Shown here piece by piece: positions 32,787 to 44,607 of a DNA stretch of 64,000 nt. Below the pieces are notes generated by a model. The model worked only from the letters and a program-made list of their open reading frames with translations, did no database searches and was not told the origin of the DNA. This DNA comes from Capillidium heterosporum. Its lineage: Eukaryota; Entomophthoromycota; Entomophthoromycetes; Entomophthorales; Capillidiaceae. Where the stretch lies: contig WBMQ01000001.1 in NCBI GenBank assembly GCA_016630905.1, positions 2,542,001-2,606,000 of the forward strand. The letters are read 5' to 3'. Numbering within the stretch: the first letter of the stretch is position 1; each line of letters opens with the position of its first letter. Made by a program: the position numbers and the translations under genes.

Positions 32787-35275
32787 TTTACTCTATATTC
32801 GCTTTATATATCTATAACTTTTAAAGGCAATTTGTTGAAAGGCAGTCTCCTCCTTTGTTGCTGTACAAATGTCTATAGTACAGCCTTAATTTGTGTTGAT
32901 GTTAATGTTGATTTTAGTGGCGAAATTAAAAGTAAATAGAAATTCAAGCTCAACATTCAGGTCATAACTATTAAATATACGTTTCAAACCGGAATGTAGT
33001 TGTACGCTACGCTTTATTTAGATTGAGTATCGATCCTACAAATCTGTATAGTAAACTTTGCGATAGTAATGATAGAGTTTTAAACGTCCTACAGTATTAA
33101 AAACTCCTTGATTTTTTATATATTCTAAAACTGCAGCGTCGAAATGAGTATCGGAGCTTTATTATTTATATCATTAACATTAGATAGATAGGGAACATGG
33201 CTTCGATTTCTATATAAAAAGTTCAATAGTCCATCGATTGTAGTCATTAGGAATCCGTTATCCCATTTAAGGATTAACCGTTACAATGTCAACAACACTA
33301 GAATTTACATTTAAAAAGGTGGTTGGTAAAACGTTACTAAATTTTTGCTTTTGAAACGCCATCCCCAGTTTTATACGACCTCATCTTTATCCCTTTAGAT
33401 CCCATCCCATACGTCGAAGCAGTTTAGAAATTGAAGCACTACTAACGCCACGCCAAACTTCATTTATATCTGAACTCAAGTTCATACAATGCAAAATTTA
33501 CGACTCCTTAAAACTAAAAAGCTGGCTACTGTTTACTTGTGATCTGTAAAGTGCTTTATAGTAAGCTATCAAAGATATAGATAAACGCGCAATTTTTTGA
33601 CTGGGGTATAGCCTTTGATGTACTTTATAAATGCTATAGAGGCTTTGTCATAGACTTGAAGGTGAATTAAATTAAAATATATTTTGCTAAAGTGCAACTC
33701 TTATACTAAGCTGATATGAGAATAGAAAATAAGGATTAAGTATAAATATATTGATAAAGTTAATTTTAGAAATTAGTTATCTCGAAACTAACAAAATCCT
33801 ACTATATTAAAATTACTAAATCTCCAATCAAATTTAATAAATTGTGCTAACTTTCTTTGATTAAAATTGCCAATAATTAGATAATATTCTAAAGTCGATA
33901 CTATTTGCTCAATTTCTTCCTACATTTTAAGAATATATTTGCCTACTTAGTAAATATAAATTGGCATATGGTTTGATTCTATTAACTACTTTTTGAGAAA
34001 ACATTATCGAGTTCTAGAATAAACCATATACTTATATGTAACGTGGGGCGAAAAATAAATTGATCTAAGTGTGCAAAAAGTTTAAACTTGATACATATTC
34101 GAATAGTTTTATCAAGAGATATTAGTTTCTTTACCTTAGGCATGTTGAACTGATTCTCAACCTTTCCAAAAGATCAATCAACTAGAAAACTAAAACTTTA
34201 AACTAGTTAAATGAGCTGTAGTTCACAAATATTAAATTATAGTAAAACTTGGAGGTTTCTAAATAGTAAAAGCCTGTATAGTACTATCTCATTGATTTAA
34301 CTTTATTAATGACAATTAATGCTTTGTCGTTGAACCTCGAAATCTCAAAAATGCATTTTTACACCTTTTATGTAACTATTTAGGAAGTTATCTACAAAAC
34401 TGAGATGATAAAAGCTTAATTTTCGACAATAATGTATAAAAGTTAAAAAATCAATGTAATTTGTGTAGAGCTTAAATCCCAAATGATGGTGTACTTGCAT
34501 TTTCTGACTTGTAAGTGTTATATTTGTTGAAATTGCAGTTTAATGGTTGAAGATTTAAAGTAGAGTCTTATATGCACTATATGTACGTGCGAATTAATCT
34601 CATACAAAACATTCAAGTAATTTATAAGCAATTTTACCTCAGTTTGAAATATAGCAATAGCGGAGGCATGAATTGTATTCCATTCAAAGGGCTCATGTAA
34701 TATATCTAGCGGAGAGCATCAATTATAAGGTCCGTGAAAGCTTTGTTTCTTTACTGACATCTATATTCAAAGTTCGTTTAGAATCTTGTATTTGTAATAC
34801 TTTACGTTAGCTTAATGATGAGTTGCGGGAGCACGGTCAAGTACTCTCTGGCTATCTATATCCGACTGTCGTGAAGATGAGGCCTCTAGTTGTGCCGATT
34901 TACTTTGAAAGTGCGGTTTGTTTACTCAATTTGCAATTTTATACTGAGGTAGTGTATCATCGGACTTCGATTATTAATCCACTTTTTGATCTAATTGATC
35001 AGGTTGAATTTATTCTCAAGGACTTGAGAAAATTTTATCAAGGTTTATCATAACCGCAAATTTAGAGTTTAAAACAAATAAAGAGTAGGTTTTTATGAGA
35101 TGAACTGGTTTTAATTGGTCATACCATTTGCCCAGTAGTAAATTTTACAGAAACCAAAAGTAGTAGCCATGAAATCATCGATACTAGCTTTTTTGGAAGA
35201 AGAAATTATTTTCAAACGAAATGCACCTGAAGTTTATCCCTGATTCAAAAGCTATATGACACCGTCTGACATGCC
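32787..35275. other. Intergenic, possible hydrolase relic
   Basis: Long AT-rich stretch. Near 33285-33460 short pieces such as MSTTLEFTFKKVVGKTLL and PVLYDLIFIPLDPIPYVEAV in different frames faintly suggest the start of an alpha/beta hydrolase, with stops between; this is not enough to call a gene. Nothing else is recognised. Confidence 0.35.
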
Positions 35276-35284
35276 TATATAAAA
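35276..35284 (+). promoter_or_regulatory. TATA box of copy E
   Basis: TATATAAAA, 60 bases before the ATG at 35344. The TGTCAAC motif of copies A-C is not seen in the same place; only GACATG is nearby. Confidence 0.55.
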
Positions 35285-35343
35285 GAACTAGTGAGCCAAC
35301 ATTTAACTACAAAACAAAAAGAGAAATTGAATAAATCGACAAC

Positions 35344-36396
35344 ATGGCACCAATAACCAACAAACAGGTACACTACATCCAGATCCCCCAAGGTTTCCCC
35401 AACCCAACTACCGACTTCAAATTGATTGAAAGTCAAATCGATTTGGAGAATGTACAGTTGGAATCCAACCAAGTCTTGATAAAGGCCCTTTACATCTCAG
35501 TAGACCCTTACCTACGCGGTAGGATGCGTGCCCCATCCAAGGGAAGTTACTCTGGTGCTTTAGAGCTCAACAAGCCAGTCGACTCCGGCACTGTAGCTGA
35601 GGTAGTCCGCTCCACCAGTGACAAGGTTAAAGCAGGAGATATCATCGTAGCACTCGCTGAATGGTCGCAGTACTCCATCCTATCGGCTGACCAAGTCGTC
35701 GTACTACCTAACGCTAGAAACTTACCAATCCCCCTCTCCTACTACTTGGGTGTTTTAGGTATGCCTGGTATGACAGCCTACGTTGGTCTACACAAGATCT
35801 GCGAACCTATCAAAGCTGAAGAGACCATTTACATCTCAGCTGCCGCCGGTGCTGTTGGTCAGGTAGTTGGTCAGTACGCTAAAACCTTAGGTTTACGTGT
35901 TGTAGGTAGTGCCGGTTCCGACGATAAAGTAAAGTACCTTTTAGAGGAACTCAATTTCGACGCTGCTTTCAATTACAAAAACTACGAGGAGTACGATACC
36001 ATCTTGAAGGAGACTTGCCCCAACGGGATCGACATCTATTTTGAAAATGTAGGTGGTAAGATGTTGGACGCCGTCATCAACAATGCCAACCAAAACGCTA
36101 GGATCGCCGCTTGCGGTATGATCAGCCAGTATAATAAGACTGGTCAGCACGATCCCATCTTCAACTTGATTCAAATTATAAGCAAGCGTATCCACATCGA
36201 AGGATTCATTGTTAGTGACGATAGACCCAAGTATGGTAAGGCTTTCTTGGAGACATTCACCAAGCTGTTGACTGAAGGCAAGCTCAAGTACAGGGAGGAT
36301 GTTACCAATGGTATCGAGAACTTACCCCAGACTTTTATTGGCATGTTGAAGGGCGAGAACTTCGGTAAAGCCAGTGTCAAGATTGCCGATCTTTAA
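35344..36396 (+). CDS. MDR-family NADP-dependent alkenal / prostaglandin reductase (copy E)
   Basis: Intronless, 350 residues, starting MAPITNKQVHYIQIPQGFPN. It has the canonical DPYLRGRMR segment near residue 54, cofactor loop SAAAGAVGQVVGQYAKTLG near 165-183 and YFENVGGKMLDAV. Codons are GC-rich compared with the palindrome copies, which suggests stronger expression or longer constraint. It is the only copy on the plus strand outside the palindrome and lies about 6.4 kb from copy D, to which it is most similar in the C-terminal third (SKRIHIEGFIV). No defects. Confidence 0.94.
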   Translation: MAPITNKQVHYIQIPQGFPNPTTDFKLIESQIDLENVQLESNQVLIKALYISVDPYLRGRMRAPSKGSYSGALELNKPVDSGTVAEVVRSTSDKVKAGDIIVALAEWSQYSILSADQVVVLPNARNLPIPLSYYLGVLGMPGMTAYVGLHKICEPIKAEETIYISAAAGAVGQVVGQYAKTLGLRVVGSAGSDDKVKYLLEELNFDAAFNYKNYEEYDTILKETCPNGIDIYFENVGGKMLDAVINNANQNARIAACGMISQYNKTGQHDPIFNLIQIISKRIHIEGFIVSDDRPKYGKAFLETFTKLLTEGKLKYREDVTNGIENLPQTFIGMLKGENFGKASVKIADL

Positions 36397-37022
36397 GTAT
36401 TCTAAATTAAATATTTGTTATAGCTTCTAAGGCACTTTTATTATTATTTCTCTGCTTCAGATTTACAGCACCTTCTAATTAATATACTAAATTATTCAAA
36501 TCCCAAAGAACTTATTCTATATTTTCGTCTCAGCACTAGCCAATAGCTCATTTGAAAATAGCACAAGTATTATTCACTACTTGGAAATAATAAAGTAAAA
36601 TTGACAGTATCTTTATATTGTATTATACCGGCTTTTATATTGATTTACCAGTACACATTTAATTAATTTGCTCATACTTTCGTTCGTTTTGCCCTACATT
36701 TATTCTAAACAAATTTGTCGAGTAAAAGTTTATATTAAATCCGAACAGAGGTAATAATATCAGATTAGTGAAAGTTTCCTGTTACTGCAAATCTTTTAAA
36801 CTTTGGACTACTAATAAAACTTGTTTTGTATCTTCAGGCGTTGAATTATGGATAACAAAGGTATAAAGAGACAGGGTAACATAAGAAAATTCAACTAAGT
36901 ATAAATAGATATGGAGTTTAATGGTAAATTTTTATAATTGTCGTACGTATAATAAATATATATAGTTCTAATATCATACTACTTCCAACATAAATTCAAA
37001 TTCAGTCGATTATCAGTTAAGC
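36397..37022. other. Intergenic, nothing recognised
   Basis: AT-rich sequence between oxidoreductase copy E and the F-box/LRR pseudogene. Confidence 0.5.
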
Positions 37023-38026
37023 CATGGTAAAGTTAGAGTCCCTCTTTAATCTATCGATCGATGGGCTCTTACAATACCTAGATTACCGAGAGTCATCAAC
37101 TATATCTTAAAAAAGTAGGCTCTTTAGAGGTAAAGTCAGCCCCATCCTATTTATTAAAATTCACACCAATTTGAATATCTACAGCAGAGCTTTTAACAAA
37201 AATATTAATGAAATTATTCTTTACATCAAATCCAACTTTGGCAAATATCCGAAGTATGTTAGGATAGCTGCATCCTTCCACTTAAATCGTTTTGGACACA
37301 AGTTGAAGGATATAAGCAACTTCACCTGCTACATAAAATTTGACGAGTCCTGATTCCAATCTGCTTACATCGCTAACCATTTAGATATGGAGAGGTTGGG
37401 GGGTACTTTACTATCACTGTGACGATAACAAAATTTCAGCTATCTGTCATTTAACTCGAAGCTTCAAACCCTTACCAAACCAGAGCTATCCAATCTAAAC
37501 ACCACTGAGCTCATCAACGACTATACCAGCCCCAATGACAACCTTGAATCTGTTTATCAGTAAACTATACCCTAAATTCTTTACATCATCAATGCAAACA
37601 TCCCCAGCCTTAAGATATTGAGATTTAATTCAAGAATTTATGACCGCAACCCACGTAAATCAGTGCTGATCTTCCATCGGATAAAAAACTTGACGATAGC
37701 TAACAATAAAGTGGTACATTCCATCGATTTCCTGGTAACTTTGAAAGGCTTAAGGTTACGCTCAAAGATAGTGAAGAACTCGTCCCAGTCGATATTTGGC
37801 TCAGCCTAACTTCTTTTCAAGACGATATGCAGTTCCATCTAATTATAAGGAACATCTCCGATTCAAGCTACCAATCATATTAGACCTCTCGTACCGCAAT
37901 AAGGAGCCAAGTGTCATCTTGTCCATCACTCTTAGGGAGCTAAAGCAACTTAAAGGGCTAGGTTTAAACTGCAGCGATCTATCAAGTCAAACTTTCAACC
38001 TCCAACTTATCCTCAACTTGGATTGA
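37023..38026 (+). pseudogene. F-box/LRR pseudogene
   Basis: It starts MVKLESLFNLSIDGLLQYLD with YRESS and VSPILF after it, a recognisable F-box-like N-terminus. LRR-like peptides follow: IILYIKSNFGKYPKYVRIAA, GHKLKDISNFTCYIKFDES, and in later frames SLKILRFNSRIYDRNPRKS and LRELKQLKGLGLNCSDLSS. In-frame stops occur at about 37108 (TAA), 37351 (TGA) and 37420 (TGA), and the frame changes near 37560-37620 and again near 37800. It lies on the opposite strand to the intact LRR gene at 38761-40251 and is probably a dead duplicate of that family. Confidence 0.75.
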
Positions 38027-38760
38027 TTTGATATACATTTGGTAGTTAAACTTTTCATCAATTTCTAAAGTTTATCAAGCATATAACTTCTTGTAGCAGG
38101 ATCTCCATCGACTTCTTTACTCTAGCTTTCATAGGTAAAAATAAGAACTTATTTAGAGAACATTCTACATGTTTTAATAATCTCCTCAATTTGAATTTAA
38201 AGCAAGCTCCTAAACTTTTTATCAATTAGTTTATTATTTCCTTCCCTCTCTTTGAGAAGCCTATCTCTGTATCTTGAGACCATATTTCCTAATTATGTTA
38301 ATATATATTTTATAGTTAAAAGATGTCATTAGATTACTACTTAAGTTCACATTTGAAATTTTCATGTTTATTTTATAGTATACCATATATACGCTAATAA
38401 AACTGTTATATATTGAATAACTTATACCTATAATACACATGTTGGTGAAAGCTTATCAGTGTAAGCTTTCATGTGTTCAGTCTAAACAATAAAAAATAGA
38501 TACAATCATCTCTAAGGAAAAAGTAGTCACCAACTAAAACTATATAGTACAGCTTTAGTTGAATTTGAGTTACCATTCGAAATTTATATCCAAATTTAAA
38601 ATAGCTTTGACATACAAGTACAAATAAATAAATAATATAGATTCTGAATAGATCCATAAAGCATTAATTCAAAGTTTAAATAAGCATCAAGCAAGTGTAT
38701 AGTACCATAGAAACAAAAGCTTTTTATTATACCCAAGCCCAACAGGAAGCTAGGTAGAAA
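38027..38760. other. Intergenic, nothing recognised
   Basis: AT-rich 3' flank shared by the pseudogene and the convergent LRR gene. Confidence 0.5.
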
Positions 38761-40251
38761 CTACATCCCTTGAGAGCCTAGTAGCCTCTCGACATCGAAT
38801 ATCTCTGGCTCAAATTCAATCTCATCAACGAAATCGATGTGCTCAAACTTGACCGGCTCCTGGTCCTGGATGAAGTCCAAATCGTCATCATCGATCTCCA
38901 CAATCTCCAACTTGGAAGCCAATTCGATCAACAGAAGGATAGTAGGTTGTTCGAGGAAGGACTGCTTGACACGTAATGTATGTAGATTTTGCAGACTTTT
39001 GGGGTGAAGGCTGACTTTAGGTACGGGTGCCTTCTCATCTTCGGACTCGTAGTCACCGTCGGGGTCGTAGGTGTTGGACAAATCTAGGTATTGCAGTTGA
39101 GGGAGCAAGTTGAGGTAGGTGATGAAGAGGAAATCCAAACTGGCCACGTTCTTGAGGCTGAGGTGCTTTATAGGACACTCTACCTTGCGCTCGGCTGTCA
39201 AAACAGGGACAAAGTGTTCCCTACCGATGTCAGCATCCTTCAAATTGAGGGTGATTAAAGTTGGTAGGCTAGTCAAAATCTGAGTGAACGCCTCGACTGT
39301 GACCATAGAGCTGTTGTTGAGGGACAGGTAGGTCAGCCTGGGGAACCTGGAACCAGTGAAGCTGTAGCTGACATTTAAGTTCATGTTTTGCAGCATGAGC
39401 ATCGAAAAATTGTACTGGTCAGCACTGAGTAACCTTGGCACCTTGCAACAATCTTCAGTACCGGCAAATCCTTTGATGATAAAGATATCCAATTTGGGGA
39501 GTTGACTAGGTGGCAATGTGAATTTGAGGTTGGGTCGGCTCAGTTTCAAACTTCCTAGGGATAGGCACTTTAGTTGAGAGTGGCTAGTGTCAAGGGCCAA
39601 CAACCCCTGTTCTGTGAATTCACCTTGCAGCTCAAGGCTAGTTAGCCTGGGGTGATTACTATAAAAATGTTTGATGACATTATCATCTATAGTCTCTATG
39701 AAACTTAGGCCTAGCTTCTCCAAGTTCTCCGGTAAAAAGTAAAACAGCTCGCTGATAAATTTTGTGGCGATGTTCATCCTATATAGCTTTAACCTTCGTA
39801 GCTGGGGGAAGTTGGGTAGTTGAGCCAGCATATGTATCGGTTCGATGGAAATATAGCTCAACGATAGCTCCACGATGTAGCTATGGTAATACTTGTAGAT
39901 CAAATCTAACATCTCATTTACCTGACAGTCGAAATGGGCTATACTCTCTATCCTTTCGCAGTATGGGAAAACATCCTCCACATCGATCTCATGTGCATCT
40001 TCCAAGTGAATTCCTCTGAAGCACGATCCATACTTCCCTAAGAAAAAGAATACCGACTCACTTGGTAAATCCAAAAATATGTCATCGATCCTCCCTAACA
40101 AAGTCTTGATAAGGACGTCGTAGAAGGTCGAATTGATGTTGAGGAACTTTTGACGAGCACCTTGGGAAAGGTGGGTCGAGAGAGCTTCTACCAATTCGGA
40201 ACTGAATTGCGAGTTCATTTGGGTTGTAACCTTGGATACTAACTCTGTCAT
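38761..40251 (-). CDS. Leucine-rich repeat protein, F-box/LRR family
   Basis: An intronless ORF of 496 residues. The first 60 residues (VEALSTHLSQGARQKFLNIN and on) take the place of an F-box but do not match it clearly. From about residue 130 to 450 irregular leucine-rich repeats follow, for example LPNFPQLRRLKLYRMNIATK, LPENLEKLGLSFIETI, HPRLTSLELQGEFTEQGL, FPRLTYLSLNNSSMV and LLPQLQYLDLSNTYDPDG. An acidic insert (DGDYESEDEKAPVP) sits near 412 and the C-terminus is acidic. Such proteins usually choose substrates for SCF ubiquitin ligases, but without a clear F-box this is inference. It is the only intact member among at least five relics in the window. Confidence 0.8.
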   Translation of the reverse strand: MTELVSKVTTQMNSQFSSELVEALSTHLSQGARQKFLNINSTFYDVLIKTLLGRIDDIFLDLPSESVFFFLGKYGSCFRGIHLEDAHEIDVEDVFPYCERIESIAHFDCQVNEMLDLIYKYYHSYIVELSLSYISIEPIHMLAQLPNFPQLRRLKLYRMNIATKFISELFYFLPENLEKLGLSFIETIDDNVIKHFYSNHPRLTSLELQGEFTEQGLLALDTSHSQLKCLSLGSLKLSRPNLKFTLPPSQLPKLDIFIIKGFAGTEDCCKVPRLLSADQYNFSMLMLQNMNLNVSYSFTGSRFPRLTYLSLNNSSMVTVEAFTQILTSLPTLITLNLKDADIGREHFVPVLTAERKVECPIKHLSLKNVASLDFLFITYLNLLPQLQYLDLSNTYDPDGDYESEDEKAPVPKVSLHPKSLQNLHTLRVKQSFLEQPTILLLIELASKLEIVEIDDDDLDFIQDQEPVKFEHIDFVDEIEFEPEIFDVERLLGSQGM

Positions 40252-40872
40252 TTATATTAATTTGTCTATAATAATAAATTTCAAGTAAATAATATGGTTC
40301 AAAAGGGAAGTATCTACATGTCGCCTTCGGTTTGATTCTACAAAGTCTAAGTTCATCAAAGGAGCTTTTGAAGTTGGTTGGATTTGGGAATTCGTAGGCA
40401 CTAAATTCTAACCATCAAAATTTGGAAACATAAAACTTTTAGCAAATCAAGTTTACAGGAACTATTTGCTGAGTTTGCAAATAGTTCAATTGAATTATAG
40501 TACTCTTTATAAAAAGCATCTGGAAGTGAAGTAAATATTAGCGTAGACTGAAAATCAGCTTATAACTCAGAATTATCCTATTAGTCATTAGAGGAATCTA
40601 TATAATCATCACAATATATCATCTAGTTTAAAAGTCTATTTACACTTTCTACTTTAGCACCATCATTAGGGTGCCCATTCATTTCTACCTATAAATACTA
40701 TTTAAACTCATCATCAATTGGTATTCAACTCTCATCCAACATTTCTTTATCATGATTGGCTTTTCTCTCACTAAGCTTTTAAAAAGAATAGAATAGTTGC
40801 ATATTTAGCAATCAAATCTAAAAAGTTTACAAACTTCAACTTTACCAAAATTAAATTCCAATAGAACAGACC
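40252..40872. other. Divergent intergenic region
   Basis: Lies between the LRR gene (minus) and the UXT gene (plus). No coding-like sequence; promoters of both genes are expected here but no element is certain. Confidence 0.5.
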
Positions 40873-41511
40873 ATGTCAGAAACAATAGATGTACATTCAG
40901 CCTTAGCCGAATCGAGAAAGTTCTTGACTCACGAACTACACCCCAAGCTCAACAAAATTACCGAACAAAAGGATGAGCAAATCAGGTTACGTGAGGAATA
41001 GTAAGTCATTTAGATATATATTTAATAAAGTTTATTGACATTCCAATTTCCAATTAGTTTAAACCTTCTAAAGGTATTAGAAGCTTTTAAGACCAACAAA
41101 AACAAGGAGATAAAGTCCAAAGTTGATTTAGGATGTGGAGTTTTCGCCAAAGCTAAGGTGTAAGATTGATTTTTTTAACCTCAACTGATACACTCTATAT
41201 TTTTTGTTGTACAGTGAGGATAGTAGATACATCTATGTTCAAGTGGGGTATGGGTTCCACCTCCAACTTACACCGATAGAAGCTACCAACTTTATAAACA
41301 AAAAGGTGGTTCTTATAGAAAAGTAATTCTGCTTTGTAAATATTTTATTTATCGATGTTTTTTAGAAAACTAGACACGATACTGAGGGGTATATCTGAGA
41401 TTAAAGCTCATATAAGTTTGGTAAATATATGTATATCGTATCATTTTAGTAAATTGTTATTCCTTGTAGGTTGAAGGTAGTATCGATGAGCTGATTGCTA
41501 CTTTAGGTTAA
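40873..41511 (+). CDS. UXT: UXT homologue, prefoldin-like alpha subunit
   Basis: Five exons (40873-41000, 41058-41159, 41215-41322, 41366-41420, 41470-41511) give 144 residues; introns are 43-57 nt. The protein has the prefoldin alpha plan: an N-terminal coiled coil (to about 45), a beta-hairpin core and a C-terminal coiled coil. The core KSKVDLGCGVFAKAKVEDSR plus YIYVQVGYGFHLQLT is diagnostic of UXT rather than prefoldin 3 or 5. The family is part of the R2TP/URI prefoldin-like complex, which helps assemble RNA polymerases and PIKK kinases, mainly in nucleus and cytosol. UXT is absent from budding yeast, so its presence supports an early-diverging or less reduced fungus. Small and easily missed because the exons are short. 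Confidence 0.92.
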
Positions 41512-41929
41512 ATTGATCCAAGTGCTATGCTCATATGTAAAGATCCTTAGTAAAGGTGTAAGAAAGGTTAAAAATAAATATCAAATGATTTTGATCCTTT
41601 TAATTTGTATCCATAAACAACCTTTTGTCGTAAAATAAAACAGAAGCATTATATAAGTCAACTCAAACTCAAACAGAAATAAAACTTTAATGGTGGTAGT
41701 AGCTGGAGTATCATTGAAAGTGCCATACAAAAGTCTATTAAAATAACAGGGGTAGGGAATTGTTGAGGGAAACTGAAGCCTTAGTCCAATGGATTGAAGG
41801 AGAGATGAAAGAACAGGTCAAATAATTTAAAGGGGTTGAGGGATGGTATGAGATGCACAGGCCTGGAATCCAGTTCACTTGGAGTTAAATTAGGTAGGAA
41901 ATTGTACACTAGGGCGAATGGATTCCATA
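41512..41929. other. Convergent intergenic region
   Basis: 3' flank between UXT (plus) and PTC7 (minus). Nothing recognised. Confidence 0.5.
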
Positions 41930-43444
41930 TTAGATGGTGTCTCTAAGGCTGCGTGGCGCGACGACAGCTACAAGCACCGTTATATCGTCTCGTTTGCCTC
42001 CCTCATGCTTGAGTCCGGCACTGTTGGCCCGAAGGTTGAATGGGGTCGATTTTATGTTAGTCTGTCGCGATACGTGGCAGGCTCGAGCCGCCAAGGCGTG
42101 AGATAGGTCACCTGGCTTAAGTTTCAGTGAGTTGGCAGGGTCCTTAGTGTTGAACATCGTGATCGAAGCTGTCAAGCCCAGCAACTCCCCAGCGATATTG
42201 TCGAACGTTTGAGGCTTGATACCTAGAGCTGGAGTCCATTTGGCGACTTCCTCCTCGATATCCTCGCTAAATAAATTATCAAAAAGTCCATCCGAACCCA
42301 TGACGATGACATCCCCACGCATGACTGGAACACTGTAGTACTGAGCGTCGGTAGGTTTGTCAGCTGAGTTGGTGCCTAGCTGGTAAGGGAAGTTGAAGGC
42401 ATGTTGTTGCTCTAACGATTGGAAGATTATTTTTCCTTGGCGGAGTACAACAACCCCACAGTCTCCTAAGTTGGCGATGCGCAGCTCATCGTTCCGTAAG
42501 ATGACAATACAAGCTGTGCTTGAACCTTTGATGCGCTAAGTAGGCATTAGCGTTGGTACTTTGAAAATAAAAATTTACGTGGATGGAGGCGGATTCGGTA
42601 GCAAGTTGATAGCTGGTTTCCAGCACCTTGACTGGATCTATTTGATCGTACAGTGTCCTAATCTCACTGGAAGATGGGTAAACCATAGACTGCTCGTCCG
42701 AAGCTATCGATAGGTTGTAAAGGTAATCCAACTTGGAGATCTCCTGGCATGCAAAATGCATTAGATTCCTAGAGAAGAAGGCGGAACTAGCCCCTAGTTA
42801 TAAAAATTGAGAAAAGGCATAAGATTTAGGCACTTACCTTTGTGTTTTTTCCACCCGCCTACCCCATCGGCAACTCCTAGCGAATCCCGTCGTATGAAGC
42901 AGGAGTCCTCACCGAACCCTCGGCTCAGATTAAATTTATCTTCGAAAGGAACAGTGGCGTTGTTGTTGGTTTTTGGAATGCCAGTCACTCCATAGTCCAA
43001 AAAGAGAGGCTGCCAAGGTACATTCTTGGTGTCAACTGAGGAGCTATCGGCCCAAAAGTTGACTACTGGTTTGGTGTAGGGCTGCTGAATAAACTGGAGA
43101 TCGGAAACGGCAACTTCGGATCTGTTGCTACTTTTAGAATATTTGGCGTTGGGTAAGTCGTATACAGTTGGAGGTAATCCGTTGCTGGAGCTGGCCCCGG
43201 AACCTTCGACCATAGGCTTTATAAGTAGTTGTGTTGAAGGTTGGGTGTTGTAGTTGACGTACGCGTTACTGCGAGGCGGAGGTAAAAAGTCCCCAGAGAC
43301 TGGGTTACCACCATCTCCCATCTGATGCCCGATTGAAAGCTGCCTTAGAAACCGAATGATCCTCGTCACCGAAGAACTGTCCCTGATCACCCCGCTGCTA
43401 CGACCAGACTTTATGATCTGGTTGGTTAGGAAGGCGGAAGACAT
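41930..43444 (-). CDS. PTC7: Ptc7-type PP2C protein phosphatase
   Basis: Three exons (43444-42838, 42793-42579, 42535-41930), introns of 44 and 43 nt, 475 residues. The PP2C motifs of the Ptc7/PPTC7 class are in order: GEDSCFIRRDSLGVADGVGG near residues 178-197, KGSSTACIVILRNDELRIAN with LGDCG near 275-300, MGSDGLFDNLFSEDIEEEV near 355, and GKRDDITVLV near the end. Metal-binding aspartates are present. In yeast and animals this enzyme resides in mitochondria or at the nuclear envelope and dephosphorylates coenzyme Q biosynthesis and import factors. The N-terminus (RSSGVIRDSSSVTRIIRFLR) is basic and serine-rich and could be a mitochondrial targeting signal. The long linker at 50-140 is low complexity. 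Confidence 0.93.
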
Positions 43445-44607
43445 CTTGGTTGTAACGTTAGTTAAGTTCGTAGGAAGTAGTTGATACTAGTCGCTTTGAA
43501 AGTTGAGGTTCAGCAGTCAAACTTACTTGACATCTAATTAGAAAGAGATGCTTAATCACGATAAACTGTGAATCAGTTCAACAATACACCTGCTGGAGCT
43601 GGACCAATAGGGTGGCCCAATTTACGCTCAGTGATCTCTAATTGACAGTTTCCGCTTTTGCTTTTAGCAAATTGAAGTTTGATATTGGTTTGGGGCATGA
43701 GGTTCCAAGGCTTAAGTTGCAGCCCTGTGCTATAATAATAGATTTCTTTGGAGTATGTTTGCTAAATTCTACCTGCCAAATCCACACACCAGCGCCATTA
43801 ATTTAGAACTTCAAAGTAGGAAAGTTTAGGAATTGGATGCGCTTAATTTATAGGCAGCAGTTAATTTGAAAGAAGGCGACCATTCGACAAACGAGCTGTA
43901 TGATGAATCAATCAGAGACTTATGTTTCTATTTTAGTTTGGTACCAAAACCATTAGTTCTGTTCGAGATTCAGTTCCAAGGATTTACACCCCTTATGGAC
44001 AACTCTCAAAATCCTCTTGTCACAACGGTTACAAATGTGGGTAGACTTTTGAAATATCGCATAGTTCTCAAATATTGAGCCATATTTGCAAGCAATCGTC
44101 TTTCAACCGGATAATAGTTGCTGGATAATTGACGCAATTTAACTTAGACCCACAGCAAACAGTGGGAAAGGGCTGAATTCCCACCCACCCCGGGACAAGC
44201 TAATTTACCTAACCCCATTGGATGTTCAATTGGTAACGCATCTACCACCTTCCCCAAGTCCATATTTAGCCTAGCTGGCAGTTGAAATTTCTTTTGGGTT
44301 GCACAAAGAGGAAATCATGGTTTTCATTGATGGACTAAAATGTCAAAATAAAGCTTGCTAAGCTTTGTTTCCATATCTAAGATTTGATTGAGATTGATGA
44401 TTATGTCTTTTTACGATGTTCTTTATATCCAACATCTACTTTAACCAAGATATAAGTGTAAATTTCATTTATAAAATATAAGAACCTTAATTCTTTTATA
44501 CGAAAGCTATTAAATTGGAATTTATAGTGTAAAAGTAAGCTTTATAGCATTTATTATCTATAAAACTATCAAAGAATTAGATATGGACAAGAAATCGTAT
44601 AAAAATT
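43445..44607. other. Intergenic with orphan coding-like pieces
   Basis: Minus-strand peptides such as NLMPQTNIKLQFAKSKSGNC with LEITERKLGHPIGPAPAG (about 43570-43705), and FQLPARLNMDLGKVVDALPI with EHPMGLGKLACPGVGG (about 44150-44290), look coding but are isolated by stops and frame changes. They may be relics of a small secreted protein. I could not join them by introns and do not name a family. Confidence 0.3.

Noticed and set aside
34823-35053. 76-codon open stretch upstream of copy E
   Set aside because: Non-ATG start, no similarity, and no conservation upstream of other copies.
37023-38026. F-box/LRR relic explained by T skipping at its stops
   Set aside because: Skipping T at the first stop destroys the F-box-like reading that continues in the zero frame; random decay explains the stops better.
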